Below, in pieces: positions 62,182 to 64,000 of a DNA stretch of 64,000 bases. Under the pieces are notes generated by a model that was given only the letters and a program-made list of their open reading frames with translations, did no database searches and was not told the DNA's origin. How positions within the stretch are numbered: the first letter of the stretch is position 1; each line of letters starts with the position of its first letter. The stretch lies in NCBI GenBank assembly GCA_037481875.1, contig JBBFKY010000009.1:87364-151363 (forward strand), given 5' to 3'. Origin of the DNA: Desulfosoma sp. (GTDB lineage Bacteria > Desulfobacterota > Syntrophobacteria > Syntrophobacterales > DSM-9756). The position numbers and the translations under genes were made by a program.

Positions 62182-63006
62182 ATGAGCGAAGAGGGAAAAT
62201 GCCTTAGGAAGGCTAGAGGTCGCCTTGCAGAGACCGAAAATAAGGAGGGTCAGGGAATATCTCGCCGGCTAATTAGATTAAAAGGCGACGATTTCGATCT
62301 TGAAAAGCTAGGGAGAGAGTTAAGTGGTAATTCGATCGTACGGGTTTTCCGGCACGATAAGCACCATTATTTGGAGGTACTCCACAAAGCCTTCGAGACC
62401 GCGAGGCAAATTTATGACTATGCGAAGGATGTCTTGGTACCTGCAATAAACGGTATCATGAGGGTTCGCTACCCCGGCTTTCGTAACGTGGAAGTCGACG
62501 CCATAGGCGAGGAGAAAGAAGACGGTAGGATAAACCATTGCTTTTTTGTCGAAACTTCGGGTGAACTTGGAGTGCGCTCCGAGCTGGTGGCTTCCGTCGT
62601 CACAGACAATGAAACGGTTGTTCATCATATCTTCGAATCAATAGCCGGCGTGGGTGAGCGATGGCTTGAAGTTTTGTTGAAAGAAGAAGGCTGTCTAAAC
62701 GCCTTTCGTCTTTATGCAGCCAGGCCTTATGATTGGGTGACTTTGTATAAGATTTTTGAAATTGTGGAATCAGACGGTGCACCGATTACCAACTGGGTGA
62801 GTAAAAATCAAGTGAAGCGATTCACCCGGACTGCCAACAGTCCAAAGGCTGTCGGTTTAGAAAAGGCGAGGCATGGAAAGGAACGTCCATCATCCTCCGA
62901 ATCATCTTTTAAGCCGATGTCCATTCAAGAGGCCACGCGTTTAATTGGGATCATCTTGGAGCGTTGGCTTGAACAAAAAGTTTCTCAATGCGGCTCTATA
63001 GCATGA
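62182..63006 (+). CDS. hypothetical protein with HEPN-like RHG motif, last gene of DISARM-like operon
   Basis: A 274-aa protein from ATG 62182, ten bases after the methyltransferase stop. No named domain is certain. The middle is helical (HYLEVLHKAFETARQIYDYAKDV). The C-terminal part carries DWVTLYKIFEIVESD, then NQVKRFTRTANSPKAVG and ARHGKE, and a final MSIQEATRLIGIILERWLEQK helix. The R-x-H-type charged pattern in a four-helix setting recalls HEPN ribonuclease-like proteins of defence loci, and similar RHG-containing hypotheticals occur in accessory DNA. Function is inferred; it could be an effector or a regulator of the operon. Confidence 0.55.
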   Translation: MSEEGKCLRKARGRLAETENKEGQGISRRLIRLKGDDFDLEKLGRELSGNSIVRVFRHDKHHYLEVLHKAFETARQIYDYAKDVLVPAINGIMRVRYPGFRNVEVDAIGEEKEDGRINHCFFVETSGELGVRSELVASVVTDNETVVHHIFESIAGVGERWLEVLLKEEGCLNAFRLYAARPYDWVTLYKIFEIVESDGAPITNWVSKNQVKRFTRTANSPKAVGLEKARHGKERPSSSESSFKPMSIQEATRLIGIILERWLEQKVSQCGSIA

Positions 63007-63031
63007 ATGCTCAACGCACTGAAACAGATCC

Positions 63032-63060
63032 CCCGAAAACTCGGGCTCTTTGTTCTTTTT
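63032..63060 (+). terminator. probable terminator of the DISARM-like operon
   Basis: A short hairpin (CCCGA, loop AAAC, TCGGG) followed by a T-rich run (CTCTTTGTTCTTTTT) lies 25 bases after the last operon gene. The stem is only 5 bp, so termination may be partial. Confidence 0.5.
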
Positions 63061-63277
63061 TTTGGGCAAGAGCTTTCCTGAATCCGTGAGGTGTGGCGAA
63101 GAGAGCTGAGTTGCGAGCATGGTGTCAGCGTTTTGTGCCGCCCATGATGACCTGTTTCAGCCTGTTGCCCGAATCATCGGCTCTCCAGTGGCAGAAAAGT
63201 GGTGATGACTGGGATCATCCGGCCCTTTTCGGGCATACTCGCCCCCCTTTAACGTGAACATAGAATAGATCCAGGCT

Positions 63278-63422
63278 CTTGCAGCGACCCCTTTTTGCCC
63301 TACCCAGGGGAGAAATGAGTGATTGAATCATTAAGTCATTAAGTCATTCAATCATTGAGTCATTCAGTCATTGAGTCATTGAGTCGTCAACTTGCAGCGA
63401 CTTCCTTTTGCCTTAACCTGGG
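63278..63422. repeat. imperfect ~32-bp direct repeat flanking the tandem array
   Basis: CTTGCAGCGACCCCTTTTTG... at 63278-63310 recurs as CTTGCAGCGACTTCCTTTTG... at 63391-63422, and both copies end in a CC(C/T)TA(A)CC(C/T)(A/G)GG-like block. The right copy overlaps the end of the transposase remnant, so the left copy may be a second element end or a duplication. Confidence 0.6.
63322..63385. repeat. 8-bp tandem repeat (ATTGAGTC-like) x 8
   Basis: Eight contiguous octamers: ATTGAATC, ATTAAGTC twice, ATTCAATC, ATTGAGTC, ATTCAGTC, ATTGAGTC twice. Variation is confined to positions 4 and 6. There are no spacers, so it is a simple tandem array, not CRISPR. Confidence 0.9.
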
Positions 63423-64000
63423 CAAAATTTGAGAAAGACGCTCCGAAACGCTTGAAAGGCGGGACAATGGCGACCAAACTGGAGCTTCAGCCGACGACCG
63501 CTTCGAATCACGCGCCCTGCCAGAGAGATCAGTTCCTGGATCAAGGTCTTGATGCGACGCCGCATGGCCCGATTCGAGCGGGCGAAAAATGGGCGAGGGG
63601 CCCGTTTTGCCCAAGGATGCAGAAGATGTTGTCAGCCAGTCTGCCCAAGGTCAACACCAAAGCTTTGGGAGCAAACTTTCTAGAGGGCAGTCGCTCCAAG
63701 TCTTGATCTCACTGGGAAACTGTTCACTCAGACCCGGCTTTTCATCCAACCGAATCCCTTGATCCTCATCGATGGAAAGAGACGTCCACCAACCCTCCAG
63801 CGTGATATCGGGCTGGATCAGCATTTGTCCCTTGGCATCCGATATTCGCTCGGTGACCCGGATCACCAGGCGAAACCGATAGCTTTCCCCTCCATAGTGT
63901 CGTGTCACCCATGTGCTGAGGATCGCCACTTTCTTGCCGGGCCGAGGCTCCGTCACACGGCCCTCCCTGAAGGCCCGATCACGCCAAGAAAGGCGGTCCG
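63413..64000 (-). pseudogene. frameshifted IS1380-like transposase remnant (C-terminal part, runs off window)
   Basis: On the minus strand the frame is open at the window edge (DRLSWRDRAFREGRV). It continues through TEPRPGKKVAILSTWVTRHY, YRFRLVIRVTERI and SEQFPSEIKT, the conserved Y..SEQ...E.K region of IS1380-family DDE transposases. It then shifts frame near 63687 to LERLPSRKFAPKALVLTLGRLADNI and again near 63560 to RAMRRRIKTLIQELISLAGR, ending at TAA 63413. The pieces in order match the family's C-terminal half, so the element is dead as written. It lies directly after the defence operon. Confidence 0.75.

Noticed and set aside
63322-63385. CRISPR array
   Set aside because: Units are only 8 bp and contiguous, with no spacers and no cas genes.

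Overview
The window reads as a piece of chromosome from a strictly anaerobic, respiratory bacterium, most likely a Desulfobacterota (former deltaproteobacterial) sulfate reducer or syntroph. That placement is inference. It rests on a selenocysteine-type HdrA with MvhD and NfnAB-like partners, a CooS-like protein, an octaheme HAO-like cytochrome with an NrfH-like quinol dehydrogenase, two-subunit biotin-dependent carboxylase genes, and many small Fe-S proteins. No 16S rRNA is present.

Left third (1-24.2 kb): a truncated flavin-binding protein, a zinc-ribbon methyltransferase, a TetR regulator, and a CooS homologue whose active-site motif lacks one canonical cysteine. Next come a free-standing IF-2 C-terminal half with a methyltransferase, the HAO-like/NrfH-like cytochrome pair, a MoxR/CoxE-type ATPase-VWA pair and a GalT-like protein. 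From 13.5 to 20.5 kb lies a signalling block. It has three response-regulator genes (one HDOD protein broken by two frameshifts, one degenerate HD-GYP protein) facing a kaiC-kaiB-hybrid histidine kinase operon. Fe-S proteins, a MarR regulator and tRNA-Trp follow.

Middle (24.4-48.6 kb): mostly housekeeping. It holds biotin carboxylase plus carboxyltransferase, a XerD-like recombinase, a DHH-CBS-tRNA nucleotidyltransferase fusion, a site-2-type protease, trpS, a pseudouridine synthase, a TPR membrane protein, tRNA-Val and a tiny entericidin-like lipoprotein. A six-gene minus-strand operon (46.4-37.0 kb) follows: NuoG-like, NfnA-like, NfnB-like, HdrA with an in-frame UGA and a fitting SECIS hairpin, MvhD and an Fe-S protein. 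It probably encodes a flavin-based electron-bifurcating or confurcating complex. An alpha-glucan phosphorylase ends this part.

Right end (48.6-64 kb): an accessory region. After about 1.6 kb of gene-poor DNA comes a DISARM-like operon. It encodes a 1701-aa YprA/COG1205-type helicase with a DUF1998-like region and a C-terminal Vsr/DUF559-like nuclease domain, a DrmD-like SNF2 helicase split by one in-frame TAA, a 1334-aa Eco57I/DrmMI-like adenine methyltransferase, and a 274-aa protein with a HEPN-like RxxxxH-type motif. An 8-bp x 8 tandem repeat and a frameshifted IS1380-like transposase remnant close the window.

Across the left and middle parts, the gene-free spaces carry a family of short palindromes (GGGCGGAC-6 nt-GTCCGCCC). 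Several of them sit inside a longer composite unit that occurs three times, two copies bracketing the response-regulator block.
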